A program made the position numbers and the translations under genes. The notes under the pieces are model-generated. The model ran no database searches and was not told where the DNA came from. It saw only the letters and a program-made list of their open reading frames with translations. Source: Bradyrhizobium sp. WD16 (lineage in GTDB: Bacteria > Pseudomonadota > Alphaproteobacteria > Rhizobiales > Xanthobacteraceae). From it: a DNA stretch of 64,000 nucleotides. Below, piece after piece: positions 8,802 to 16,807 of the stretch (position 1 is the first letter of the stretch; the number at the start of each line of letters is the position of its first letter). The stretch covers positions 1,674,001 through 1,738,000 of the forward strand of contig NZ_CP028908.1 in the NCBI RefSeq assembly GCF_024181725.1, given 5' to 3'.

Positions 8802-9437
8802 ATGCTCGTCATCATCGACAATTATGATTCATTCGTGTTCAACATCGCTCGCTGCTTCCGAGTGCTCGGAGCGACCGTGGAGGTCGTGCGCAATGATCAA
8901 GTCGACGTCGCTGCTCTCGCTCGGTTGAAGCCACGCGGCATTGTGATATCGCCGGGCCCGCGCACGCCGGCCGAGGCCGGTGTCTCTGTTGCCGTTGTCC
9001 GTGAGCTATCCGGCCATTTACCCATTTTCGGGATTTGTCTCGGGCACCAGTGCATCGGCAGCGTATTTGGCGGACGGATCGTGGCGGCTCGCCGCCCCCT
9101 TCACGGGCAGGCCTCGCCGGTGATGCATGACGGCGAGCGCCTTTTTGCCGGACTTCCCTCGCCCCTGCTCGTCGGACGTTACCACTCCCTGGCAGTCGAA
9201 TTCGAAGAGGCCGTCTCGTCATCTCTCGTGGTAACAGCGCGATCGGACGAGGGCGAGATCATGGCCTTTGCGCATCGCAGCGCGCCGACCTACGGGGTTC
9301 AGTTCCATCCGGAGTCGATACTTACCCAGGATGGCGACGCGCTGCTTATGAACTTCCTGCAGCTCGCCGACGAATGGAACCGAAAATGCATGGAGCGGGC
9401 CAACACCGCACCTGTCGACTCGCGTCGGCCATCGTAA
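8802..9437 (+). CDS. pabA: Aminodeoxychorismate synthase glutamine amidotransferase
   Basis: The 211-residue class I glutamine amidotransferase supplies ammonia to PabB. The nucleophile elbow GICLGHQC has its catalytic Cys at 79, and VQFHPES carries the His-Glu pair. The N-terminal IIDNYDSF is the oxyanion/NYDSF signature of PabA/TrpG. Because the neighbouring synthase carries the PabB lysine, PabA is preferred over TrpG; dual use with TrpE cannot be excluded. Immediately after the stop lies half of a type-C palindromic module and then the IS630 element. Confidence 0.92.
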   Translation: MLVIIDNYDSFVFNIARCFRVLGATVEVVRNDQVDVAALARLKPRGIVISPGPRTPAEAGVSVAVVRELSGHLPIFGICLGHQCIGSVFGGRIVAARRPLHGQASPVMHDGERLFAGLPSPLLVGRYHSLAVEFEEAVSSSLVVTARSDEGEIMAFAHRSAPTYGVQFHPESILTQDGDALLMNFLQLADEWNRKCMERANTAPVDSRRPS

Positions 9438-9443
9438 GGCGGT

Positions 9444-9470
9444 AAACGAGCGTCAGATCCACCGCACTAG
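9444..9470 (-). repeat. Half of a type-C palindromic module
   Basis: The words ACGAGCGTCAGATCC and ACCGCACTAG are one arm of the module seen complete at 23176-23253, where that arm carries a short AAA bulge between them that is absent here. Only the CTAG-proximal arm is present. The IS630 element begins right after the TA of its CTAG. Confidence 0.7.
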
Positions 9471-10715
9471 TCGCTCGCTTCAAATAATTTGAAAGGATGG
9501 AGAATTTGTGATTCGATTCGATCGTCTCGACGCGAGCGCCGGAGAGGATCATGGCTGCGACGGAAATTTCGGTAAAGAAGTATGTTGTGCGGCTGAGCGG
9601 CGAGGAACGCGAACAGCTTGAAACGCTGATACGGAAGGGCAAGAGCGCAGCTCAAAAGCTGCTGAAGGCGCGAATATTGTTGAAGGCCGATGTCTCGGAA
9701 GCCGGCGAAGGTTGGAGTGACAGCCGGATCATTAAGGCGTTCGATACCAGCGTTTCCATGGTTTACCGAGTGCGGAAGCAACTGGTGGAAGAAGGCTTCG
9801 AGGCGGTATTGAGCCGTAAGCAGCGCGCAACACCGGGGGTTGCGCGGATTTTTGACGGTGAGAAGGAAGCCAAACTGATTGCCCTGGCTTGTTCCGAACC
9901 TCCCAAGGGACGCGCACGCTGGACCCTGCGGCTACTGGAGCAAAAAGTCGTAGAACTCCATATTGTTGATCGTGCCAGCGACTCGACGATCGGGCGGGCA
10001 CTAAAAAAAACACTCTCCAGCCCCATCGCCGACAGTGCTGGGTCATCCCGCCGAAAGCCAATAGTGCGTTCGTAGCCGCCATGGAGGACGTGCTGGCCGT
10101 CTACACCCGGCCACGCGATCCCGACTACCCGCTGGTTTGCCTGGACGAGAGCTCAAAGCAACTCCTCGCCGAGACGCGCATGCCGATTCCGATGAAGCGT
10201 GGGCGCCCGGCTCGTTGCGATTACGAGTACAAACGCAACGGCACCGCCAATCTCTTCATGATGTTTGCTCCGCTCGAAGGCTGGCGCCATGTCAAAGTCA
10301 CCGATCGCCATACCGCCGTGGATTATGCTCACGTCCTGAAGGACTTGGCCGATGTCCACTTCGCCGGCGCCAAGACCATCGTTCTGATCCAGGACAATCT
10401 CAACATCCACAGCAAGGCGTCACTCTATGAAGCCTTTCCGGCCCCTGAGGCCAGGCGGCTGGTCGAGCGCTTTGAATGGCATTACACACCAAAGCACGGC
10501 AGTTGGCTTGATCTCGCCGAGTCCGAACTCGGCGTCCTATCGTCCCAATGCCTCGATCGACGGATTCCCGACAAACAGACCCTCGCCGAGGAAATCGCCG
10601 CCTGGGAGAAAGACCGCAATGCCAACCACACCAAGGCAAACTGGCACTTCACAACTCCCAATGCTCGCATCAAACTCAAGCACCTTTACCCTTCAATCTG
10701 AATGAATCGGGCGAC
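9470..10715 (+). mobile_element. IS630-family insertion sequence
   Basis: The element spans about 1246 bp and carries one frameshifted DDE transposase. Its ends are imperfect inverted repeats: left GTCGCTCGCTTCA, right complement GTCGCCCGATTCA. It is flanked by TA at 9468-9469 and 10716-10717, the TA duplication typical of IS630/Tc1-mariner. Both flanks read CTAG. The left flank is half of a type-C module and the right flank is an intact type-A module, so the element sits exactly at a module junction. Confidence 0.88.
9551..10701 (+). CDS. IS630-family transposase, expressed by -1 frameshift
   Basis: Two overlapping frames encode one transposase. The first (from ATG 9551) has the helix-turn-helix N-terminal domain (AFDTSVSMVYRVRKQL) and runs to RALKK. 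The second (with an internal ATG at 10081) has the DDE catalytic core: LVCLDESS, IVLIQDNLNIH, and the glutamate in DLAESELG near the end. The junction is a run of eight A at 10003-10010 (CTAAAAAAAAC), a classic -1 slippage site. Slipping to the -1 frame gives KKNTLQPHRRQCWVIPPKA, the normal family linker. This is probably programmed frameshifting rather than damage, because no other lesion is seen. Confidence 0.88.
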
Positions 10716-10881
10716 TAGTGTGGCGTTTCGCAATTGCCTATGCCCTTTGCGGCAAGCCTCTCGCAGGCAATTGCGAGACATAAGCCGCACTAGCTTTTTG
10801 ATTTTGCTAGTGTCCCGATGTCTCCGAATGACCGTGCGAGGGTGAGGCAAACGAAGCGGTAATTCGGAGACAGGACTCTAG
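10715..10881 (+). repeat. Palindromic modules A-linker-B
   Basis: The type-A module is 10715-10793 (CTAGTGTGGC...GCCGCACTAG, inner stem around CGCAATTGCC). The linker CTTTTTGATTTTG is 10794-10806. The type-B module is 10807-10881 (CTAGTGTCC, inner stem GTCTCCGAAT/ATTCGGAGAC), with the last terminus degenerate (CTCTAG). The same composite occurs in reverse orientation at 23014 and 31279. Confidence 0.85.
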
Positions 10882-11009
10882 GGTCGTCCGGCGGTTGCCC
10901 TACGCCATGGAGCGGCTAGGGCGATTGGGGATAGAGTGCGGCGCAGACTACCGTTGCCATGACGCAATGCCACAATATCGGTCCATCACATCTCAGCTTC
11001 CGGGTCACC

Positions 11010-11360
11010 ATGATTCGCCACATCGTTCTGTTCAGCGCCAAAAATAAGGCCGACATCGCACGGGTCGTCGATGGCCTTGCCCTTCTCACCAGGATCCCGC
11101 ACGCGCGCCGGCTCGAAATCGCGCGCAATTCAAAGACCGACCAAATTGGGAATGAACTCGATGTCGTCGTCTATGGCGAGTTCGATGATGAGACAGCACT
11201 TGCGGCCTACAAAGCGCACGCGCTCTACGAAGAAGCCATCAAGCTCGTACGGCCGCTTCGAGAGCTGCGGTTCGCCGTAGACTACGACACCGCTAGTGTG
11301 GCGTCTCGCAATTGCCTACCGCCTTTGCGGCAAGCCCCTGTAGGCAATTGCGAGACATAA
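11010..11360 (+). CDS. Dabb (stress-responsive alpha-beta barrel) domain protein with repeat-derived C-terminus
   Basis: From ATG 11010 the protein starts MIRHIVLFSAKN, the usual beginning of a Dabb ferredoxin-like domain (about 95 residues, dimeric, function usually unknown). KADIARVVDGLALL and FAVDYD complete the domain. The last 21 or so residues ([14 protein letters not shown] and onward) are not protein-like: they are encoded by a type-A palindromic module starting at 11293, which also supplies the TAA stop. The original C-terminus was therefore replaced by repeat insertion just after the domain. An upstream in-frame start at 10959 is less likely. No partner gene is evident. Confidence 0.7.
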   Translation: MIRHIVLFSAKNKADIARVVDGLALLTRIPHARRLEIARNSKTDQIGNELDVVVYGEFDDETALAAYKAHALYEEAIKLVRPLRELRFAVDYDTASVASRNCLPPLRQAPVGNCET

Positions 11361-11362
11361 GC
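11293..11362 (+). repeat. Type-A palindromic module, right terminus missing
   Basis: CTAGTGTGGC at 11293 is followed by GTCTCGCAATTGCCTA and its complement, up to CGAGACATAAGC. The outer right arm (CACACTAG) is lost. The module is fused in frame to the Dabb gene. Confidence 0.85.
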
Positions 11363-11529
11363 AAAGGCACCGGGGCCGCCGCCCAGCGGGGAGTAGGCAA
11401 TGATACCCAGCCCACGCGCCCATCCTATCGTTTGAGAAGCCGTCCAGTTGCGCACGCTTGTCGCCGCTTCAAGCGCAGAAACGGCGGTTTTTCCGGTTCG
11501 CGCTGTGTTACGAGCCCATGCTCGCCGGT

Positions 11530-12006
11530 CTACGAGGCGCCATCGAATTGTTCGAGCAGAGCGTCGCGTGCTGCCGCGATGCGACGGTAATGCTCGTTGC
11601 TGCCGCCTGCATCGGGATGCGCGGTCTTGGCTAGCCGCCGAAAGGCGGCATTGATCTGCGAAGGCTCGAGCGCACCTTCCATCGGCAGCTTCAGGACCTC
11701 ACGCTGCACCCTGTCGTCGTTGTCGTCATCCGGCCGAAACAGCAAGGCCCGGCGTTTTTCCTGCGCTTCGAGGCGCAGGCCCACCTGATCCTCCTGCCAT
11801 CTCCCGCGCGACATGACGAAGCATTCGCCAAAGGCGATCCGGCCCCGCGTTTCAAGTTCATCAAGACTGAACGGTCCCACGACGCCATAGGGCGGCGCCA
11901 GGAACGCGCGCCTGCCGCCCTCGCCGTCCTCGACATGGCCGATCATCGCCGTATCGAGGATCCCCAGTGAGCCGTTCCAGACGACCCATTCCTCCTTATC
12001 CTTCAT
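11530..12006 (-). CDS. DnaJ-domain protein (C-terminal J domain)
   Basis: A 158-residue protein from ATG 12006 (the frame is open to 12051; GAGAGCGG precedes this ATG). Residues about 100-155 form a J-domain-like helical hairpin: INAAFRRLAKTAHPDAGGSNEHYRRI with the HPD tripeptide needed to stimulate DnaK ATPase. The N-terminal 95 residues are unassigned but contain a LAPPYGVVGPFSLDEL segment resembling a GYF-like fold. It may be a J-protein dedicated to a neighbouring client; the Rieske ferredoxin and GST genes follow on the same strand upstream. Confidence 0.72.
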   Translation of the reverse strand: MKDKEEWVVWNGSLGILDTAMIGHVEDGEGGRRAFLAPPYGVVGPFSLDELETRGRIAFGECFVMSRGRWQEDQVGLRLEAQEKRRALLFRPDDDNDDRVQREVLKLPMEGALEPSQINAAFRRLAKTAHPDAGGSNEHYRRIAAARDALLEQFDGAS

Positions 12007-12056
12007 GCCGCGCTCTCGTGCATGAGCCGGCGCCACGTCCGGCGGCCTCAAAAGCG

Positions 12057-12395
12057 TCAGGTTGCCGAACGCGCTGCCTTGACCGGTCCGACGTCGACCT
12101 GAATCTCGTCACCCTCCACGCGCAAGGCGTACGGGTGGAGGGCGTTGCGGACGAGGTGGGTCACGCATTTGCCGCTGGCGCTGTCGAAGCCCCACTGGTG
12201 GTGCGGGCAGGTGACGGTCTGCCCGTTGAAGGTGGCCTCGATCAACGGCATATCGGCATGCGGACAGCGGCCGCGATAGGCCTTGAGCTCGCCGCCCGCT
12301 GGCCAGACCAGGAGCACGCTCTTGCGACCGGCATGAAAGAGGCCCATTCCCCCTTCACGCACGGCACTTGTGTGACAAATAGAGGTGAACGCCAT
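12057..12395 (-). CDS. Rieske [2Fe-2S] ferredoxin
   Basis: The 112-residue stand-alone Rieske domain binds a 2Fe-2S cluster through Cys44/His46 (CPHAD) and Cys63/His66 (CPHHQW), the C-X-H...C-X2-H pattern. Such proteins serve as electron carriers to oxygenases. No oxygenase is adjacent. It is encoded just upstream of the DnaJ-domain gene (about 50 bases apart), so a small operon is likely. The second ligand pair, CPHH, is in place, so the cluster should be functional. Confidence 0.88.
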   Translation of the reverse strand: MAFTSICHTSAVREGGMGLFHAGRKSVLLVWPAGGELKAYRGRCPHADMPLIEATFNGQTVTCPHHQWGFDSASGKCVTHLVRNALHPYALRVEGDEIQVDVGPVKAARSAT

Positions 12396-12576
12396 CGAGG
12401 TCGCCTTCCGACAAGGAGCAACTCACCGGCAATACGCAAATTCCGGACCAGCAAAAAACCCTCCCAGAGGTCCGCATGAGTGCCGAATGTCGCAAACGCG
12501 ACATCCGACGCGACTGTCGGAGCAAGACCGGGAGCCGCGTTGAGCTCCCCGATCAGGTCGTCCTGTTCACCCTCGA

Positions 12577-13218
12577 TCAGGACCGGTAGCCTTCCTCGGC
12601 CAGCACCTGGCGCACCACCGGCCGCGCGCGGACGCGCTGGTAGTGCGCGGCAACGCGCGGTGGCATTGGGATGCCAATCTTGTCGGCCCAGAACTCGTTG
12701 TAGAACAGGGCCGCATCGGCAATCGAGAACTGTGGTCCCGCGGCGTAGCCGTCGGCCGGCAGGCGCTTCTCGAGAACCCCGAAGGCCTGGCTGACGATCT
12801 CCCGGCCGTGCGAGGCCACGTCATCCTTCAGATGCTGTTGCTGCCGCCCCGCGCTCGAGAGGTAACGTTCGGAGGTGAAGATTCGCGTGTAGCCCTCACC
12901 GTGCAGCTGGATCAGGGCGAAATCGAGCAGCTCGACCGCGCGCGCAGCCTGCGCCGGGTCATCCGGCAGCAGCTTGCCGCGCGGGTAGGTTTCCGCGAGC
13001 CACAGTGCGATGGATTTGAAGTCGGTCACGGCGCGGCCGTCGTCGAGCACGAGCGTGGGGATCGTGGCCCTGGGATTGATCTTCAAGTACTCCGGCCGAA
13101 GATGCTCGCCGGCGGGAAGGTTGACGATCCACACCTCGAACGGCAGCTCGAGTGTTTCCAGCAGGATGTGAATGCCGGTCGAGCAGGAACCCGGCGCCAT
13201 GTAGAACTTCAGTGCCAT
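12577..13218 (-). CDS. Glutathione S-transferase
   Basis: The 213-residue protein has an N-terminal thioredoxin-fold domain: FYMAPGSCSTGIHILLE, with the SCS of beta/theta-type active sites, then NPRATIPTLVLDDG with the cis-Pro, and an ESxA-like VTDFKSIALWLAE. The all-helical C-terminal domain contains SIADAALFY (N-capping motif). It conjugates glutathione to electrophiles or acts in thiol repair; the substrate is unknown. It is transcribed toward the Rieske gene with about 180 bases between, so possibly the same operon. Confidence 0.88.
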   Translation of the reverse strand: MALKFYMAPGSCSTGIHILLETLELPFEVWIVNLPAGEHLRPEYLKINPRATIPTLVLDDGRAVTDFKSIALWLAETYPRGKLLPDDPAQAARAVELLDFALIQLHGEGYTRIFTSERYLSSAGRQQQHLKDDVASHGREIVSQAFGVLEKRLPADGYAAGPQFSIADAALFYNEFWADKIGIPMPPRVAAHYQRVRARPVVRQVLAEEGYRS

Positions 13219-13869
13219 ACCGTTCGCCTAGCAAGAAACGTGCTCAAGGCGATAGGCCGCTGGGCGCAGCCCGGCACATGCCTCCGGCCGGCGAGGATGA
13301 GACGCTGGCCTTCGGTCATCTGTTCCTCCTCCAACGGCAGTTCGAACATCTGCGTTACCGTACCGATCGGGGCGACGGAGGCGAACCTGTGCTGGCGGGA
13401 ACTTGCGATCGTTGCAAAGGCGCTCACCGACGGGCAGGACATGGCCGAGATCGGTTTAATGCGCGACATCGCACTGCGGACGATCGCGGTGCTCAGGGAC
13501 GCCGGCCGGATGTGAGCAAGCCTTGCCGCAGGATGACGCTGCTGCCAGCGAGATCGCGTGACGTCGCAGAACCGTCAGTTGAGGCGAGCGCGAGCCTGCA
13601 CGATCATGGCATCGCCGCGAAGCAACAGGCCCATCTTCGTGGGCCGTGACGCGGCACGATGACAGGCATCTGGCCCCGGTCGCTGCCCCCGCCGCGCTTC
13701 GCAACCCGTCTCGCAACGACGATGCAACCCGAAACAAGCCGCCTGGACGTCTTCGCGCGCTGCGAATTCGGTCGGCGCGCCGCTGCTGGCGCAGCACGGC
13801 GATGCCGCGCTCGTTGATCGGCCGGATGATGTTGAAATTCTTCTTCTCGAACCGCGGCGACGGGCCGAG
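13219..13869. other. Degenerate intergenic region
   Basis: No intact gene is visible. A plus-strand tail ending RDIALRTIAVLRDAGRM at 13515 and a minus-strand stretch MFELPLEEEQMTEGQRLIL near 13320-13370 look protein-like but could not be assigned. The region grades into the LysR remnant. Confidence 0.4.
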
Positions 13870-14100
13870 CGGAAGAGCGATACCCTTCCGGGCCGGCTCG
13901 CCGGCCCCCACTGCAACCTCGGTGACGAAGCGGCGGCCGGCCACAGTCATCCGGACGCCACAATGACGGCGCTCGAACAACAGGATGCCGAGCGTCTCTT
14001 CAAGCGCCTTGATCCGCGCGCTTACGCTGGATTGCGTGGGAGCCCAGCACGTTCGCCGCGTGATGGAAGTTCAGATGCTCCGCGACACTCAACAAATGAA
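13870..14100 (-). pseudogene. LysR-family regulator remnant
   Basis: Read on the minus strand, LLSVAEHLNFHHAANVLGS (14100 to about 14040) is the start of a LysR winged helix. After a frameshift near 14025 the frame continues VSARIKALEETLGILLFERRHCGVRMTVAGRRF, which is unmistakably the rest of the DNA-binding domain. Beyond about 13870 the effector domain cannot be followed in any frame. The gene is therefore broken both by a frameshift and by loss of its C-terminus. Confidence 0.75.
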
Positions 14101-14210
14101 TGAGAGAGCACATGGGCACCCTACCGACGAGCAATGGTGAGCGGGTGTCGTCTTTGAATTCGCTATGCCCCGGGGCGGCGCCTCATTGAACAGTTCGCCT
14201 CGAACAGCTT

Positions 14211-14723
14211 TTACACACCAAAGAAGAAGAGGCCGCGGGAGACGAGAAGGCCCGAAACGAACAGGCCGAGGGCGAAGGAGGCATGAGCCACCAGACTGCG
14301 GAACCGCGAGAGCCAAGGCTTAGGTGTCCGGGATGCGGCAATCCCGGCTCCGAGGCCGGGCTGCATGATAAAGAACGGCGCGACGATGCTGCCGATCCCG
14401 ATGACGAGGGCCGGCGGAAGCGTGGGATGGCGCAGCCAGTTCGGCCAGATCACCAGCAACAGGACGGCGAAGGCGACGCCAATGGCATAATGCGCGCTCC
14501 AGCCGATGACGACTTCGCCGCGCACCGGGGCTGCTTTGCCGATTCCGTCGTGAAGGAAGTGGCCTTGAGGGAAATGGCCGATCCATCGTCCGACAAGGCG
14601 ATAGTCAAGGGACGGCACACCGAACAGTCGTTTCTGCGTCATCGCCCAACCATCCATGATCGCGGTGGCACCGACGCCGACCGCGACCGCTGCCAAAATG
14701 TCTTTCACCAGTTCGTTGTCCAT
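14211..14723 (-). CDS. DUF2938 integral membrane protein
   Basis: The 170-residue protein has four hydrophobic segments (about 7-25, 72-95, 104-125, 145-168) and the DUF2938 look (ATAIMDGWAMTQKRLFG, DYRLVGRWIGH). The function of the family is unknown. ATG 14723 is preceded by AGGAGACC. It diverges from the ArsR-rhodanese regulator across a 97-bp gap containing a perfect 10-bp inverted repeat, so it is probably repressed by that regulator. Its neighbours suggest a role in a sulfur/thiol or toxic-compound response; that is inference. Confidence 0.75.
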   Translation of the reverse strand: MDNELVKDILAAVAVGVGATAIMDGWAMTQKRLFGVPSLDYRLVGRWIGHFPQGHFLHDGIGKAAPVRGEVVIGWSAHYAIGVAFAVLLLVIWPNWLRHPTLPPALVIGIGSIVAPFFIMQPGLGAGIAASRTPKPWLSRFRSLVAHASFALGLFVSGLLVSRGLFFFGV

Positions 14724-14770
14724 CAGAGGTCTCCTGACCGGCGCAGTGCGGCAAATCTTGCGCGCGGCCT

Positions 14771-14798
14771 AATCATTCAATAATTTACTTGAATGATT
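14771..14798. promoter_or_regulatory. Operator of the ArsR-rhodanese regulator
   Basis: Perfect 10-bp inverted repeat AATCATTCAA (14771-14780), 8-bp spacer, TTGAATGATT (14789-14798). It lies between the divergent DUF2938 and ArsR genes. A related palindrome with the shared word ATCATTCAATA occurs upstream of the MFS gene at 16790-16807. Confidence 0.7.
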
Positions 14799-14820
14799 GT
14801 CTGATGGTAGGTTTCTGTCA

Positions 14821-15480
14821 ATGACCAAAACCGAAGCTTCTACCCCGCTGTTCACAGACCTCGCCGAAATTGCCCGGACGCTGGGTCATGCCCACCGTTT
14901 GATGCTGCTCGAACATATTGCGCAGGGGGAGCGGCCTGTGGAACGGCTCGCCGAACTCACCGCCCTGACCATTGCCAACACGTCGCAGCATCTCCAGCAC
15001 CTGCGTCGCACGGGCTTCGTGGAGACACGCCGCGACGGCAAGCGCGTCCTTTATCGGTTGGGCAAGGGACCAATCGAACCCATCCTTGCCTCGCTTCGCG
15101 GCTATGCCGACCACATACGCGCCGAAATCCGCGATCTGGCGGCCGATCCGGCCAATGCCGAAGGCCGGCATGATTCCATTACACGCGACGAGCTGCTCGA
15201 ACGTTTGACGGCGGGCGCGGTTACGCTGCTCGATGTGCGTTCGGCGGAAGAATATGCCCTCGGGCATCTGCCCGGCGCGCTCAATATTCCGACCGACGCG
15301 CTGGAGTCCCGGCTTTCCGAATTGCCGCCGGGGCGTGAGATCATCGCTTACTGCCGGGGGCCTTATTGTATCCTCTCGACGACGGCGGCAGCCCTCCTGG
15401 AGCGCAACGGGTTTCGGGTGCGCCGCCTTGCCGCCGGATTCCCGGATTGGAAGGCGGCGGGTCTCAGCGTCGAGGTTTGA
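14821..15480 (+). CDS. ArsR-family regulator fused to a rhodanese domain
   Basis: The 219-residue protein (ATG 14821 with GGTAGG eight bases upstream; an alternative TTG at 14797 lies in the operator) has two domains. Residues 10-95 form an ArsR/SmtB winged helix (ANTSQHLQHLRRTGFVETRRDGKRVLY). Residues 118-219 form a rhodanese-like domain with catalytic Cys178 in AYCRGPYC and a second Cys183. Such fusions sense sulfane sulfur or thiol-reactive compounds through the rhodanese cysteine and derepress neighbouring genes. The flanking DUF2938 and MFS genes both have matching palindromes, so they form its likely regulon. Confidence 0.88.
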   Translation: MTKTEASTPLFTDLAEIARTLGHAHRLMLLEHIAQGERPVERLAELTALTIANTSQHLQHLRRTGFVETRRDGKRVLYRLGKGPIEPILASLRGYADHIRAEIRDLAADPANAEGRHDSITRDELLERLTAGAVTLLDVRSAEEYALGHLPGALNIPTDALESRLSELPPGREIIAYCRGPYCILSTTAAALLERNGFRVRRLAAGFPDWKAAGLSVEV

Positions 15481-15509
15481 CCCTCGACGCTCTGCGAACA
15501 TTCATGCGG

Positions 15510-16733
15510 TCAGCCCCGGCTCAACCGCCTGTCGAGGACGGCGAAGCAGAGCGCGAGGGTGGCAACCGCCGCACCGACCCAACCGATCGACGCCAAGCCA
15601 TGACCGGCCGCGATCGGAAGCCCGGCGGCGAGCGGGGCGAGCGTCAGCCCGAGTTGGAAAGCCGAGGAGTTGGTCGCGCCCACCAGCGTCGGGGCATCCG
15701 GGGCAATCATATAGACCCGTCCCCAGACGGCGGGATTGAGCAGGAAGCCAGCCACACCGAGCAGAAGAGTGAGACCGACCGTGGCTGCCAAATTGGACGC
15801 CGCGAACGCGATCATGGCGGACAGAAGAATGAGTCCGCCGATCCCCGTCATAAGGGTCAAGAACGGATAGCGGTCAGCCGTCCGACCGCCAATGGCGAGC
15901 CCGATGAATGCACCGACGCCGAACAGTGCCAGGACGACAGGAAGCCAGACCACAGGCGAGCGGCTGACGTCGATGAGCAATGCACCGAGATAAGCGAACG
16001 TCCCCATATAGGCGGCGGTTGTTGTGGCCGTCGTTGCGTAAGCGGCCCATAGTGCCGGTCGCTTCATGGCGCGCAATTCGGTGGCCACGTCCGGTTTCGG
16101 GCTACCGCCAGCCCGCGCTTTCGGCAAAGCCAGCAGCACGGCAAAAGCCGCCACGATGGTGGCGATCACGACGGACCAGAAGCCGCCCCGCCAGCCGGTC
16201 GCCTCGCTGATGAAGGTGCCCGCCGGTCCGCCGACGACCATCGCAACGGTCAGCCCGCTGACGACGACAGACAGCGCCTTCGCCCTACGGTCGGCAGGCA
16301 CGAGTTGGACAGCCGTGGATGCGGCGACCGCCCAGAAACAGGCATAGGCCAGCCCCATGACAAATCGGGCAATCAGGATCGAAATGTAATCGTCAATGAG
16401 AAGGCTGAAGATAGTGGCGATCACAAAGATCGCCTGACTGACGAACAGAGCTGTTCGTCGCGGCCAGCGCAGCGTCAGGATGGCGAGAGGCGGCGCGCCG
16501 ACGAGCGCGCCGATTGCGAAGGCGGAAATCAGTGTGCCTGCGGTCGGCAGGGAGATCGCGAGGTCTTTGGCGATCATCGGCAATATGCCGCCCATCAAGA
16601 ATTCCGCGCTGCCCATCGCGAACAGGCTCAGGCCGAGCAGATAGACGGCGAAGGGAATGACCGTGGTCGGGGTCTCGATTTTTGCGTTGGCAACCGCCCT
16701 TGGAGTGGTGGCGTCTTCGATGTTGTCTGACAC
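15510..16733 (-). CDS. Major facilitator superfamily efflux transporter (AraJ/DHA1-type)
   Basis: The 407-residue protein has 12 predicted membrane segments, beginning VIPFAVYLLGLSLFAMGSAEF, with the DHA1-type loop 2-3 region RWPRRTALFVS and a GPAGTFIS segment after helix 5. It starts at GTG 16733 with CGGAG upstream. It resembles arabinose-efflux/chloramphenicol-resistance-like permeases that export small hydrophobic molecules; the actual substrate is unknown. It is convergent with the ArsR-rhodanese gene, and a palindrome related to that regulator's operator sits 57 bases upstream of its start. Confidence 0.88.
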   Translation of the reverse strand: MSDNIEDATTPRAVANAKIETPTTVIPFAVYLLGLSLFAMGSAEFLMGGILPMIAKDLAISLPTAGTLISAFAIGALVGAPPLAILTLRWPRRTALFVSQAIFVIATIFSLLIDDYISILIARFVMGLAYACFWAVAASTAVQLVPADRRAKALSVVVSGLTVAMVVGGPAGTFISEATGWRGGFWSVVIATIVAAFAVLLALPKARAGGSPKPDVATELRAMKRPALWAAYATTATTTAAYMGTFAYLGALLIDVSRSPVVWLPVVLALFGVGAFIGLAIGGRTADRYPFLTLMTGIGGLILLSAMIAFAASNLAATVGLTLLLGVAGFLLNPAVWGRVYMIAPDAPTLVGATNSSAFQLGLTLAPLAAGLPIAAGHGLASIGWVGAAVATLALCFAVLDRRLSRG

Positions 16734-16789
16734 GGATGCTCCGATGATGGGTTGGCAAGGTTGCCTCCATCAATCGCATGACATTGAAT

Positions 16790-16807
16790 ATCATTCAATA
16801 GAATGAT
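16790..16807 (-). promoter_or_regulatory. ArsR-type operator upstream of the MFS gene
   Basis: ATCATTC (16790-16796), AATA, GAATGAT (16801-16807) is a perfect 7-bp inverted repeat inside an AT-rich promoter region. It shares ATCATTCAATA with the palindrome at 14771-14798, suggesting the same repressor. Confidence 0.6.

Noticed and set aside
10003-10010. Frameshift in the IS630 transposase as inactivating damage
   Set aside because: The break is at an eight-A slippery run and -1 slippage restores the normal family linker, which fits programmed frameshifting.
13209-13515. Protein-like stretches between the GST and the LysR remnant
   Set aside because: Could not be joined into one frame or assigned to a family; may be decayed genes.
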